NCBI GenBank assembly: GCA_034440635.1
Contig: JAOTON010000465.1
Location: forward strand, 186,001 to 250,000
Direction of reading: 5' to 3'
Source of the DNA: Lepas anatifera
Lineage: Eukaryota; Arthropoda; Thecostraca; Lepadidae
DNA: 64,000 nt
Within the stretch, counting starts at the first letter, position 1. Every line of letters begins with the position of its first letter. Under the pieces are notes generated by a model, which saw only the letters and a list, made by a program, of their open reading frames with translations, had not been told where the DNA came from and ran no database searches. A program made the position numbers and the translations under genes. This document shows positions 34,796-46,697 of this stretch, one piece after another.

Positions 34796-35736
34796 GTTAT
34801 AGTTAAGGATTCAACATATCTCTCAAGTATGTGCCGAGTAGTGCATTGTACAATACCTAATTCATTTACTTTATCCCTGTCATGGAAAGTTGTAGACAAT
34901 GGAAGATAGTCCAGAGGGAGGGAGTTTGTGCATTCTAGCCAGACTCTCACATGCTTGCCTCTTTTCTTCCAAAACACGCAATTGTTAATGATTCGGGGCC
35001 CAATTTTCCCTCCCCACCCATCGGTATAGACCAGGCACTGACTCAATTGCAGAGGTCGAAAAAGTGCCATCAACGGAATTTCAAACCAAACTTAATAAGC
35101 AACCAAGAATACTGAGCCTTAGCACCAAACGAGGGCTACTTTCGAGACCCACTGATTCCTTTTAAATCTTCTATAGCGTATTTGCATACTGGGTTTCAAC
35201 TTATTACGCTGGGGTGTGCATAATCTTGCCTATTTCGTCACAGACTTTATCTTCGTCTGTCACCAGCATTGCTGGTGAGCTAGCAGACCTTTTCGACCTC
35301 TGCTCACTTTGGTGACACCGAAAGACGTCTCCAGTTCTCCGAAAATGAAAGGCTTTTGCGCATCAGTGACTGCTGCAGTGTCCGTTCTGGAAATTTGAAC
35401 CGCACATGCCACAGACCAGGTATTCTGCTAAGGCACTGAACCGTAACTCTGGCAGACTAACTCATTGTTGAGGCGTGGCAACTTGTAACGATGTGTCAAG
35501 AGTGAAACTGTTGGCGACATTTTACTTTTATTGCAGTGCAGTGGCAGTGCCGCTGCGGTTGCTATCAAGTGAAGAGGCCTGCCCGCGGCTGTAACGGCGG
35601 CGCGCTCATTCAGAAGAATGCGTCTGGAAACACTTCAATTGCAGTAGACCCGGCACTCCCCAGGCAGAAAAATCACTCGTCTGGCTGATCTGAGGGACGT
35701 TTAGTCAACTTGGCATCGTTGACAATGAACCTCGTG
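34796..35736. other. Unclassified intronic sequence
   Basis: A 93-codon minus-strand frame (34792-35073) looks protein-like but matches no family I recognise. Nothing else supported. Confidence 0.35.
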
Positions 35737-36769
35737 TTAACCCTCGCCCCACCGGGGGGGCCATCGATGGCCCCCTAAGGTTTTTCCGGGATAGCAGAAA
35801 AACGACGAGGCGCAGCACCGCGGTTGAGGGCTCTACCTCTCACTGCATCATTTTCCCATCATCCCTGAAATTTTTACCCCGGGTCACCCAAGGTCAGGTC
35901 ACCAGACGAGGTCAACCAAGGTCACCTCACTTCACCTTTAGAGCTCTGTAAGAGCTACATTTCAAAGTCGATCGATTTGAAACTTCCTACACTTCATGAC
36001 CCCTCCAGGGTCTACAAGGTGTATATCCGGGATTTTTCGATTTCGTGCCCTGAGGTCAGGTCACCAGGCGACCTCTCCCATTGGAAAAGCATGGGGAAAA
36101 GCTATTTCATGATATAAAAGCCACAAAAATGATTTCAAATACTCAGACTGCTCAGAACAACGTTTTTGGACACCCTTTCACGGATCCCAGGGGTCATATT
36201 TGCCCTTTGACTTTTCCAATGTCATCCAAGGTCACCAGAGGTCAAAAACAGTATTTTGACAATAACTTTTGACCTAATTGAGCTAGAGCGGTGAAACAAA
36301 CACCATCATCTTTGTCTTGTCACTGGCTTTCATTTGATATACGGCAAGGTCACTTTGTGACCTTTTGTGACCTCAGGTCATATTAGGTCACGAGGTGACC
36401 TCTGGCGGTCAAACCACTGGCGGGAGGTCTTTACGTTCCACATAGCGGAAAAAGTACTGGCAATTTGCTATCAAATTTACTTTACCAGGCCTCAATAGCT
36501 CTAATGACATAAGAGTTATGCCCAGTTTGCTTAATCATTGCATATTTGAGTGAAAATAGCCGATCTTGACCTAATTTGACCTCTGGAGGTCAAACCATTG
36601 ACCTGAGCACTAAAACATGCGAAGTAATTTCTTACTGAATTCACGCGAGCCTTCTATTGCACTTTGCAGATTTGCGCTAACGCCCATATTTTCGGAGTTA
36701 GAGGGGGGCCATCGATGGCCCCCCGGTGGGGCGAAGGTGGCGCCGGACCCCCGGTGGGGCGCGGGTTAA
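35737..36769 (+). mobile_element. TTAA-flanked MITE, family C
   Basis: 1033 bp from TTAACCCTCGCCCCACCGG to CCGGTGGGGCGCGGGTTAA, 18 of 19 terminal bases inverted-complementary. A palindrome around GGCCATCGATGGCC lies next to both ends. The interior has TGACCTCTGGAGGTCA-type sites and is nearly identical to 40132-41166, so one of these copies is recent. Confidence 0.88.
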
Positions 36770-37086
36770 TTCAAGCCGTAGGTGCATCCTCCTGTGACAA
36801 AATTGATATACTTGTTGACATAGGCGGCGGAACGGGAGGGACACCAGCGCACCCTCCGCTCCCGTTGGACAGATCAAGGGGTACCACCACTGAGGTGCCC
36901 CCCTTAAATCGGCAAAGATAGCAATGAAGCTGCTCTTGGTCCGGGCTTTCGGAAAGCAATTTTGAGTTTGCGAGATTTGTGCGACCAGTAGAGTCTGACA
37001 GCAAATCCGCTGTGTTGGTTTTCTTCAGATATGATATGTATCGCACGTAGAATCCCCGATTTCATTATGCAAGCTTTCCCATGGAC

Positions 37087-37937
37087 TTAACACGCGCATT
37101 GACGGGGGTCTGAGCCACCTTCGCATTGACGGGGGGGCGGGTACCCGCCCCCCTAAGATCTCGAGAACCACGGTAGGTAGCGAAAAAGGGTAAACGGCGT
37201 TGGGCTGCCCATCCGCTTCTCCATCGAAAACATTTGAACCATTTTTTTGTCAGGTCACATTTAAGGTCACGAGAGGTCAAAACATGCCCGTCATAGGGAT
37301 AACATGTAAATTCAGTTTTTTTCGCCCATTACATCTGAACAAGTAAAGATAGAGCAAAACGACTTGAACTATATGAATCCTCTTAGCAAGCCGAATCGAA
37401 TGATATATAATTTGACCTTGCTAAGTCAAATGAAGGATTTGACCTGACCTGAAGTCAGGTCAGGATCAAATTATATAAAATACATATCATTAGAACCGCA
37501 AAGCCCAGGCGAGTCTAATGCAGCTAAAATAAATGCTCTATCACCATCCGTTACTGAGTTATCCCGTAAAGACCATTTTTTCCCATGTATTTCCCATGGA
37601 GAGGTCATACCTCGTACCTGACCTTAGGTCATCGATATAAAAATACCGGAACATATTTTAGAGAACTCGGTGGGGCCATTATGTGATATGAGTTTCAATC
37701 GGATAAGTTCACCCTGCTCCGACTTATGCTATCTTAAACTTTTTTGAGGTCGGGTCACTTGACCTGTACTGGTGACCTGACCTGAGATGACCTAACCTTA
37801 AAATTTTCACAGAAGTTGTAAAAATGATGAGGGAAAAGGTATACCAAGTACGGCGGCGCTACGCGCCGCCGTTTTTCTACTACCTCCGAAAAACCCGAGG
37901 GGGGCGGGTACCCGCCCCCCGTCAATGCGCGTGTTAA
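37087..37937 (+). mobile_element. TTAA-flanked MITE, family E
   Basis: 851 bp with a perfect inverted repeat of at least 20 bp: TTAACACGCGCATTGACGGG at the left and its complement at 37918-37937. The GC hairpin GGCGGCGCTACGCGCCGCC plus TTTTT is intact at about 37853-37876. It is the best preserved family E copy. Confidence 0.88.
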
Positions 37938-38634
37938 GTGGACCAGGACGTAATCACTAAAAATGAATAACATTATAATTTTTTTCTAAAAGGTCCGCCA
38001 CCCCATTTTAAAAGGCAGCCAGGCGTGCCCCCACCGCGATCCCAACGACAACAGCACCCTTACTTTAACACCAGAAACATAAATTTAAACGAGTCGCGGC
38101 ACGCCCTGCTAGGAAATGAAGCAAAAACATAAGATAGCAAAAAAACAACTGTGTTACTATTTAAGTAATTGTTATAAAAAAGGTTGCAGAAAGAAGGCTT
38201 CTGTAAAATGTCACAAAAGCCTCGACCATTAACCTACTGTTAATAAAAGAGGGACTGGTCACAACTAATCGTTTAGTGTTAGTGCTCATTTCCATGCAGA
38301 CTACCCCATGCGGATTTAAGTTAGTAATTCCCTGGAATCTAGCAGACAAGTAGACGAACTAGTAACATCTACTAGAAAACAAGGGTTGACTGAGGGGGAT
38401 TTGCGGGGGAAAGTGATAGTTGTAAGGCGAATGACAAGGAAGCGGGGATTTACTAAGAGAGATCACCACGAAACAAAAACAAAAGACGAAATTCTAAGAT
38501 AAGTGATGACACTCATAACCATGCACATACATACAAAAAAAGAAACAAACGTTTTTCACACGCACCAACAGAGACTCACGCACGGCTCATTCACGCGTAC
38601 ACATGCAAGAACTATAGCACCACAGCACGTTTGA

Positions 38635-39582
38635 CTATTCATTATCTCTGCGATATTTAATGAGGTAGAAGTTTCTAATTTGTTTTGTTAGAGTATCCTT
38701 GTTCAGGGGCACATCATTAATATTGGGAAACAGCGAGCATATAATTTCGTTCCATACACTCGGAGCTGTATAGGAAAGGGAATATCTACGATAATGAATT
38801 GGGGTAAGGGGAATTTCAAAATGTTTAACCAACCTGGTTATCCCTGGATTTTGACGGCGGAAAAGTGAACTCAGAATAGGAGGTGCCAAGCCAGCAACAA
38901 CCTTTGACAGAATTTTGACCTTTTGTTCGGAAACCAAATCGGGGAACTTTAGGATGCCTAACTCTAAGAAAATATCATTGGTGTGAGAAAAATATGGTTT
39001 ATTTGCGTGAATTCTGACTGCTCTTTTCTGCAATTGAACAATTTTGTCGAGTCTGGATTCGTAATTTGTTCCCCAATCAATTGCACAGTAATTTAAATGA
39101 GGTAATATCAATGTATGATATAGACACATCAGTTCACGGGTTGAAAGATAATGTTTTGCCCTGCTCATTATTCCGAGATTTTGACTTATTTTGGATGATA
39201 AAGATGTTATGTGAGAGTCCCATTTGAGGTTTTCATCTATTAGTATTCCTAAATATTTAATTTGCTTTAGTCTGAGGATTTTCACTTCATTTATTCTTAA
39301 GTCTATATCCGCAACAGTGTTCCGAGAGTAAATTTGGTAATTTGATTTCAAAGCATTTAGTGACAGTCTATTTGATTCAAACCATTTGGACGTTAACGAA
39401 AGAACATGATTAACCTTTTTCTGTAGCTCATTCACACTATCAGCTGATATCAGAATGGCCGTATCATCTGCAAATAGGTAAAACTTACAAAGATAAGTAA
39501 TTCGATGAAGATCATTTATATATATTAGAAATAGAAGAGGCCCTAGCATGGAACCCTGCGGTACCCCCATAACAACCGGCAT
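38635..39582 (-). pseudogene. LINE A reverse transcriptase, palm to C-terminus
   Basis: 315 codons. GVPQGSMLGPLLFLIYINDL (RT motif B region) at 39508-39570, catalytic FADD at about 39463-39478, the LDENLKW-type ENLKWDSHI motif, and the C-terminal QKRAVRI and PSVWNEI motifs typical of non-LTR elements. The frame is intact here, suggesting a fairly young copy. It would catalyse target-primed reverse transcription if joined to the missing parts. The upstream part carries an in-frame stop (39637-39639) and a frameshift. Confidence 0.85.
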
Positions 39583-39689
39583 TGCATTTGATGTAGTGTT
39601 ACCAATGCTTGTTTGTTGAATTCTGTTTGATAAGTATTAGCAAAGTATTTCATAAAGTTTTCCTTGAATTCCAATGTGCTGTATTTTGG

Positions 39690-40131
39690 CTAAAAGGATG
39701 TCAAAACCAACGGTGTCAAATGCCTTTTTAGGTCCAAATATATTCCGCAGATGAATTTTCCCTTTTCTAATTTTTTGGTTATTTCATCATAGATAAGGGC
39801 AATGGGCATATAAGTTGAATGGTGTTTCCTAAAGCCGAATTGAAGGGAGTAGAGGACGTTGTTTGAGTTAAGATAGTCAAATACGTAGCAATATATAAGC
39901 TTTTCCAGAATTTTAGATAATATTGGTAGCAGAGAAATTCGTCTGTAATTTGTGAATTGATCAGTTTTGCCTCCCTTAAAAACTGGAATAATTTTAGCTA
40001 TCTTTAACAAATTTGGGAATACTGCGGTCCTTAAGCAGATGTTAAATAGGTGCACGAGATGGTGTATGCATGCTTTATAGGTTGAATTTAGAATAAACGG
40101 ACTGATCTGATAAATGCCTCCTCCGACTGCT
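39690..40131 (-). pseudogene. LINE A reverse transcriptase, N-terminal fingers
   Basis: Reads AKIIPVFKGGKTDQFTNYRR, then ISLLPILSKILEKLI and LQFGFRKHHST, then GIYLDLK. It breaks with a -1 frameshift at about 39721-39731, directly before the catalytic AFDTV, which is present in the next frame. These are RT motifs 0-A of non-LTR elements. The stretch 40056-40131 continues the frame upstream to the MITE insertion. Confidence 0.82.
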
Positions 40132-41166
40132 TTAACCCTCGCCCCACCGGGGGGCCATCGATGGCCCCCCTAAGGTTTTTCCGGGATAGCAGAAAAACGA
40201 CGAGGCGCAGCACCGCGGTTGAGGGCTCTACCTCTCACTGCATCATTTTCCCATCATCCCTGAAATTTTTTACCCCGGGTCACGCAAGGTCAGGTCACCA
40301 GACGAGGTCAACCAAGGTCACCTCACTTCACTTTAGAGCTCTGTAAGAGCTACATTTCAAAGTCGATCGATTTGAAACTTCCTACACTTCATGACCCCTC
40401 CAGGATCTACAAGGTGTATATCCGGGATTTTTTGATTTCGTGCCCTGAGGTCAGGTCACGAGGCGACCTCTCCCATTGGAAAAGCATGGGGAAAAGCTAT
40501 TTCATGATATAAAAGCCACAAAAATGATTGCAAATACTCAGACTGCTCAGAACAACGTTTTTGGACACCCTTTCATGGATCCCAGGGGTCATATTTGCCC
40601 TTTGACTTTTCCAAGGTCATCCAAGGTCACCAGAGGTCAAAAACAGTATTTTAACAATAACTTTTGACCTAATTGAGCTAGAGCGGTGAAACAAACACCA
40701 TCGTGTTTGTCTTGTCACTGGCTTTCATTTGATATACGGCAAGGTCACTTTTTGACCTTTCGTGACCTCAGGTCATATTAGGTCACGAGGTGACCTCTGG
40801 CGGTCAAACCACTGGCGGGAGGTCTTTACGTTCCACATAGCGGAAAAAGTACTGGCAATTTTCTATCAAATGTACTTTACCAGGTCTCAATAGCTCTAAT
40901 GGCATAAGAGTTATGCCCAGTTTGCTTAATCATTGCATATTTGAGTGAAAATAGCCGATCTTGACCTAATTTGACCTCTGGAGGTCAAACCATTGACCTG
41001 AGCACTAAAACATGCGAAGTAATTTCTTACTGAATTCACGCGAGCTTTCTATTGCACTTTGCATATTTGCGCTAACGCCCATATTTTCGGAGTTAGAGGG
41101 GGGGGCCATCGATGGCCCCCGGTGGGGCGAAGGTGGCGCCGGACTCCCCGGTGGGGCGCGGGTTAA
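40132..41166 (+). mobile_element. Family C TTAA MITE inserted in LINE A
   Basis: 1035 bp, TTAA at 40132-40135 and 41163-41166, ends as in 35737-36769, to which it is nearly identical throughout. Its insertion in a LINE reading frame proves that TTAA is duplicated target, not element sequence. Confidence 0.9.
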
Positions 41167-41423
41167 GTGAGGTAATAATTTTTTTCAGTTTGTTCCGGGG
41201 ATGTACCAAGATTTAGGTCAAAAGGTTCATTAGTTGGATATTCTAAGGAGTGAATTTGGTTATCATTTACGAGGCAAGTGGTTTTAAGTAGATAATTGTC
41301 CGGTGTAAAGTATCAGAGACACTATTTTTTACTGTTTTCAATTTAAGGGCAACAGTTAAACGGGCAAAGCAGAAACTTTTTTTAGGAAAACAAACTTTAG
41401 CTCGAACCTTCGCCCTTGGTTAA

Positions 41424-41553
41424 CAATTTCAGGGTTGGTGGGAAAAGGATGGGGTGGGAGATAAGGCCCTCAACCGTGGTGCTGCGCCTCGTCGTTTTTC
41501 TGCTATCCCAAAAACCTTAGCGGTATCGATGGCCCCGGTGAGGCGAGGGTTAA
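41424..41553 (+). mobile_element. 3' fragment of a family C TTAA element
   Basis: Matches the terminal 130 bp of family C (TGCTGCGCCTCGTCGTTTTT, ATCGATGGCCCC, GAGGCGAGGGTTAA). Confidence 0.65.
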
Positions 41554-41566
41554 AGGCCAAATATGA

Positions 41567-42720
41567 TTATCCCTTGCCCCGGTGGCGGGTACGAGCCACC
41601 TTCGCCCTGGTGGGGGGGCTAAAAAAGACCCCCACGATCTCAAAAACTAAGAGAGCTAGAAAAAATCGCAAAACCACAATCGAAAGCTCTTCGAAAATTA
41701 TATCGAAAATGTTTCGGTCATTTTTCTTGTCAGGTCAATATCAAGGTCACCAGAGGTCAAAATAGGTCAAAATCGCTCATATAAGGTGTACTAAGAAAAC
41801 CTCATATATCTCAGAAACTATGATAGATAGAAACATTTTCCTAACACCATTCGAAAGGTCTTGAGATGCGCTTTTATTCACTTGCATTCATTTTCGTGTC
41901 AGGTCAAAGCCAAGGGAGCTACAGGTCACTAAATATTGGGCATATGCTTGGGAATGTCCATAGCCACCCATGCATAAGGTCGTTTACTTTTTCGCTAATA
42001 GCTTCCAAACCAAACAAGATACAGCCATAGTTTATGCACCATTGAAATCCTCTCGTAAATACAAATCAAATGATATTTGATATTGCTATGCCAGGTCAAA
42101 TTTAAGAATTTGACCTGACCCAGGTCAACGGTCTGACCCAACTTGACCTGGTATAGTCATGATGTATATCATTTGACTTCCAGTGACTATAAAAACACTT
42201 CGGTTACAAAATAAAAGCTCTATCTTAGTTTATTCAAAATTTATAGAGAAAAACATAAAAATGCTTATTTGCCCTAAGGTGACCTTTTAAAGGTCACAAG
42301 TCAAACTTTTGGCATCAGCTTCAGAAATGGGCTAAGAGCAAGTCGCAACCGATGTTTGAAGTTGATTCCATCCATACTTACTGAGAAAAGCTCATTTCGT
42401 GATTTTCCCCGTGTATTTACAATGGGGAGGTCATGCTCTGCACATGACCTTAGGTCACCAATATCAAAATAAAAGCTCTATCTTAGTTTATTCAAAATTT
42501 ATAGAGAAAAACATAAAAAATGCTTATTTGCCCTAAGGTGACCTTTTAAAGGTCACAAGTCAAATTTTTGGCAGCAGCTTCAGAAATGGGCTAAGAGCAA
42601 GTCGCAACCGATGTTTGAAGTTGATTCCATCCATACTTACTGAGAAAAGCTCATTTCGTGATTTTCCCCGTGTATTTACAATGGGGAGGTCATGCTCTGC
42701 ACATGACCTTAGGGTCACCA
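41567..42720 (+). mobile_element. Family G TTAA element, 3'-truncated, internal duplication
   Basis: Begins TTATCCCTTGCCCCGGTGGC (TTAA decayed) and follows 55562-56460 closely. A block of about 258 bp is repeated in tandem (from 42213 and from 42471), starting AAAAGCTCTATCTTAG and ending at GGTCACCAAT. The right terminal part is missing, replaced by short CCTTAGGTCAT/TAGGACCTTAGG repeats (42720-42780). Confidence 0.75.
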
Positions 42721-42939
42721 ATACCTTAGGTCATACCTTAGGTATAGGACCTTAGGACATTAGGACCTTAGATCATAGTATAGAATAAAGAAAGGTTCTG
42801 ACTATCACTTGAATGAACTCAAGATGGAATGAATGAGGGCATACGATATGATGAAAAAAGAGCCAGCATATCAAGATTTACTCTATATTGCCAGTCTCTA
42901 TACATAAGTTTATAGGTTTTACAGATTTACACATGCATC

Positions 42940-43714
42940 CTAGTATTCTTCTATGAACAGCCTCTTGGTGACTATTTTAAAGAATGACTTAGAAAGAGGT
43001 ATATCGTTAATTTCAGGTATTTTACTAGCGACAACATTATTCCAGCCCTTAGGACATCTGATTAAGACAGCAAATGTTCTATATACAATTTCTCCTGGGG
43101 TTTCTTTGAGGTGCATTCCCCGGCGTGTTAATCTATTGATGTGATTTAATTCAAAAGAGTTTGCAAACACTGGAGGCAGCCTTCCATGAATGAAACCGTT
43201 TAGGACTAGTAATTTTGCTGTTTTATTAGGTCAGGTAGCTTCAGAAAGTTAAGTTTTTTTAAAGATTGGACTCGAATGTGACCTTGGGTCAGCAAAGGCA
43301 ATAATTCTGACTATTCTTTTTGCAAGCTGATTAATTTAGTTAAGTTTGTTTCATAATTTGACCCCCAAACCAGAGCACAGTATCCCAGATATGGGAGGAT
43401 TAGAGCATTGTAGAGCATTAGCAATGTTTTATGTGTTAGCATGAACTTTGCCCTAGATATTACTCAAATATTACGTCGCAATGTGTAACAAGTCATGGAG
43501 ATATGAGTTTTCCATTTGAGGTTTTCATCAATATGCACTCCTAAATATTCTATACAATGACTTCGGTTGATTTGCTGATTGTTAAGGGAGATATTGATAT
43601 CAGGCTTAATTTCATTTATGCAATATATCTGATAGAAAGTTTTAGTGATGTTAAGAGTAAGTCTGTTGGAACATAACCAGTTGTATATTTTAGGTGATTC
43701 TTTATTGATCTCAG
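42940..43714 (-). pseudogene. LINE B RT C-terminal part
   Basis: 43464-43714 encodes INKESPKIYNWLCSNRLTLN, then YLGVHIDENLKWKTHIS, the thumb region after the catalytic Asp pair. 42940-43170 encodes a C-terminal tail with KGWNNVVASKIPEINDIPLS, comparable to the LINE A tail. Frames are broken between them. Confidence 0.75.
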
Positions 43715-45940
43715 CAGTGACCCAAAACAGGTCATTTGCGCTAGGGTGTCGAGTGGAAAATTCAGCTCGGAATATATGGCAAGTGAGTGGAAAATTCCCC
43801 TCAAAATGTATGGTGGAGTAAAAATTTTCCAATTTGGGTACTCAGGTGGGAAACTCTCAGAGCCCTTGTTTGAACTGAGGGATATTTTGTTTAATTTTTT
43901 CAAAGTAAATATTTTTAAATCGTTCCCAAGCAGCATTGTTTGACCATTACCATGTGAAAAATTTGGATTAAACAGGTAAATCTTTACCAACTGAAACCCC
44001 CTGATGCAGTCTCCAATTATTTTTTGAGGCATTGGTGAGTTGTCACGAAAAACTTTTTTGAGGGGCCTCTGAGACCAACCTTCGGGGGAAAGAACTCTGG
44101 GAGCCACCTAGACTAACATTTGTGGGATAAAGACCAACTTTTGGGGGGCTTCCCTAGACCAACTCTTGTGCCCCTCCTCTCCTCTCCCATATGAACAGCT
44201 CTAAAAAGCCTCTGAGACGAAATATCGGGGCCCCCTTAGACCAACTCTGCAGAGGAGGCCTCCCAGACCGGCAGGTGGTGAAAAATAATGAAGGGATTTT
44301 TCATGCAATACCTAGTGCCTAAATATATTATCTAAGCATACACTGTATAGTTTTTCTGTCCGGGACAACGCCCCTCCTATACCTAGATTTATCGGAATTT
44401 TTGAGGCCACCCCTGACCTCAATCACTGCACCTCGCATACACCTATGATAGGGCCCAGTAGAGCCTTTGTTTACACTTAAGTAACCCAGACGAAACTACA
44501 AACTTTCTTTCATGGCAATAAACTCTTCCAGACTCTTGCTAAAAGTTTCTTTTCAATTTGTCAATTCCCCTGCTCCTCTTCACAGATATCCTCGCCTTCA
44601 AATGAATATGCTGCCTTGCATGAATCTAATCGAAGCTACAGCCTTATTTCTGTTTTGCTTCTTCCTTTCGTCTACATCAGCCAGGCGCGGCGGGTTGCGA
44701 CCGTTGCGACAGCGTCAGAGCGACTACTACTTTAAATTTCCTGTCGTTTGCTGCCTGCCGGTCGCCTGAGCTACATAATTTGCATTTTAAAATAGCCCTA
44801 AATAAATTTTCTGAATCCTTATAGGCTACAAAATTCTACAGATAAAATAAAAAAGAGGAAGACCAACAAAGTCTTGTCAATACCGAAAATGCAACCTGCC
44901 TTTCAAAAACCCTAAAGATGACGATTTTATTTACAAGATGTAAAGACGGCGTTTTGGTAAGTCCACGCCGTAGACCAGCCGTACAAAAAAGTGCCGATGT
45001 TTGAAGGGTAACTGGATGCATTCCTGTTGCCAGAAAAATTCATTTAATGAAAATGTAGAGTTTCAATATATTCAAATACCGGACACTTTCAGTTCAACTA
45101 AAATATCAGCGTTTTTATGCCTAGGGTGTCGTAGGGTGTCGTGAGTGGATTTGGGTGTCACACAGCGTTGACGCAGCAATGAAAAGCTGATACGGATAAA
45201 AATGATTTTCTTCGCAACAAATGGTCAATTTTCTATGACACAATGTCAAAAAAGTATGCTGCTTTGCAAACAAATTTCAAGATAATTTAATTTAACAAAA
45301 ATATGACCCAAAATGCTTTTTCACTCTTCTCGGTACCAGAAATATAAAAACAACTTTTCAAGGACGTAAGCCTAGAAATCATATGCACAGATAAACTGCT
45401 TTCCAGAAATATATCTCTCAAAGCGGTCAGCTCATTTCTTTGGCAACACAAGGCTAGGGTGTCTTATTTTCCACTCACGAATTTTGTGAGTGGTGGAATT
45501 TAGTGGCGGTGTTCACCCACTGGAACTTTATCGGGGAGGCACTGAGCGTTTTGCCCGCGCCAGAATTTCGATTCTGTTGTTCCACTGAAATCGGTGGAGA
45601 TAGGGTTGCCAGGTACAATTGGCCAGAAAAATAGAAGTCGTCAGATTTTCTTGAAGAAAAACGAAAGAAGCGCATAAGAGCCGAGTTAATTTGGAGATTT
45701 TCTATTCGATTCTGCTGCTCTCTTTTTCCAGTGGACGTTAGTAGAGGAGGCAATTGAACTGGCCCTTGTACTAAGTGTATTGTTGAGTATTGTTAACTTA
45801 GTGAGTGAATTGTGTCTTTGGTAACTAGAACCATAATTGAAAAGTAAGTGGAGAATTCAGCGAAAAAAATAAAAGTGAGTGGAAAATTCTGCTTGACTGG
45901 GTGTCGCTCTGCACCCAGCACCCCAGATTTTGGGACACTG
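43715..45940 (+). mobile_element. hAT-like non-autonomous element inside LINE B
   Basis: 2226 bp. Ends CAGTGACCCAAAA and TTTTGGGACACTG are inverted repeats, and the host octamer GATCTCAG is duplicated (43707-43714 and 45941-45948). Removing the element restores the LINE RT frame (DIEAEI followed by NKESPK). The interior holds repeated GAGTGGAAAATTC motifs and a degenerate minisatellite at 44040-44285. I found no transposase; its long open frames are not recognisable. Confidence 0.8.
44040..44285. repeat. Degenerate minisatellite within hAT-like element
   Basis: Motif near AGACCAACTTTTGGGGGGC returns about every 30-35 bp. It looks like the opposite-strand relative of 12460-12840. Confidence 0.45.
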
Positions 45941-45948
45941 GATCTCAG

Positions 45949-46560
45949 CTTCAATATCTTTCAGGCTATTTCCAGAAAAGAAGAGAGAAGTGTCGTCTGC
46001 AGAGAGGTAGTAATTTGGAACCGAGAAAGCTTTATAAATATCATTTATGTAGATTAAGAAAAGGGTTGGGCCCAAAATTGACCCCTGCGGGACACCTATT
46101 TGAGAAACTTTGGGCAAAGATTGAACTTCATTACCTGAAATGTTAAGTTTAGTGATTTGTACTATGTTTTCTAAATATGATTTGAATATTTCAAGGGCTT
46201 CATTCCTAATTCCATATTTTTCCATTTTTTAAGAAGTATGGAGTGAGGAACCATATCAAATGCTTTTGTAGGTCCAAATATATGCCTACACATGATTAAC
46301 GATCGAAGATGCAGGATGTTAGATTATCATAGATGAGAGATAAAGGCATGAAACTTGAGTGTTGCTTTCGAAAGCCAAATTGCTATCTGTAGAGAATGTT
46401 GTTTGTTTCCAAGAAATCAGATAACTGATTATAAATAATTCGTTCGAGTAATTGTGAAAGGACTGGTAGGATTGATATTGGGCGATAGTTTGTGAAATTA
46501 TCACGGTTTCCTGATTTGAACAGTGGTTTTACTAAAGCTATTTTTAATATGTCAGGAAAT
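45949..46560 (-). pseudogene. LINE B RT N-terminal and palm part
   Basis: NFTNYRPISILPVLSQLLER near 46500-46440, a stop, then QFGFRKQHSSFMPLSLIYDN, GIYLDLQ and a -1 shift before AFDMV (46261-46271), then MEKYGIRNEALEIFKSYLEN, GVPQGSILGPTLFLIYINDI and catalytic SADD (about 45990-46005). At least three frameshifts and two stops. Confidence 0.8.
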
Positions 46561-46574
46561 GTGCGTTATCAATG

Positions 46575-46697
46575 AAAGGGGGGAGGGGGGGGTTGGAGGA
46601 TCCTCTTTCTTCTCCCCCCCCCTCGCCCCCGGGTAAGCCCGGGGGAATTAAAAAAAACAAAAAAAAAAACAAAAAAACCAAAAAAAGGGGGGGGGGG
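46575..46697. other. Homopolymer-rich insert, possible artefact
   Basis: Runs of G, C, A and G (G6-G8, C9, A8-A11, G12) around a CCCGGG palindrome, dropped into LINE B. The decamer GTTATCAATG lies on both sides (46565-46574 and 46698-46707). It does not resemble neighbouring sequence. Confidence 0.7.

Larger units (their letters stand above)
38635..41400 (-). mobile_element. LINE A (Jockey/CR1-like), split by a TTAA MITE
   Basis: Minus-strand non-LTR retrotransposon remnant, read from about 41400 down to the stop at 38635. It has the reverse transcriptase and the C-terminal tail; no endonuclease is visible. The family C element at 40132-41166 interrupts it. Joining across one TTAA restores an open frame around IITSLKAVGGGIYQ, the usual region just before the RT fingers. 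The exact 5' and 3' ends are unclear. Confidence 0.85.

Noticed and set aside
44512..44769. Frame with a signal-peptide-like hydrophobic run
   Set aside because: Lies inside the hAT-like insertion, short, no homology.
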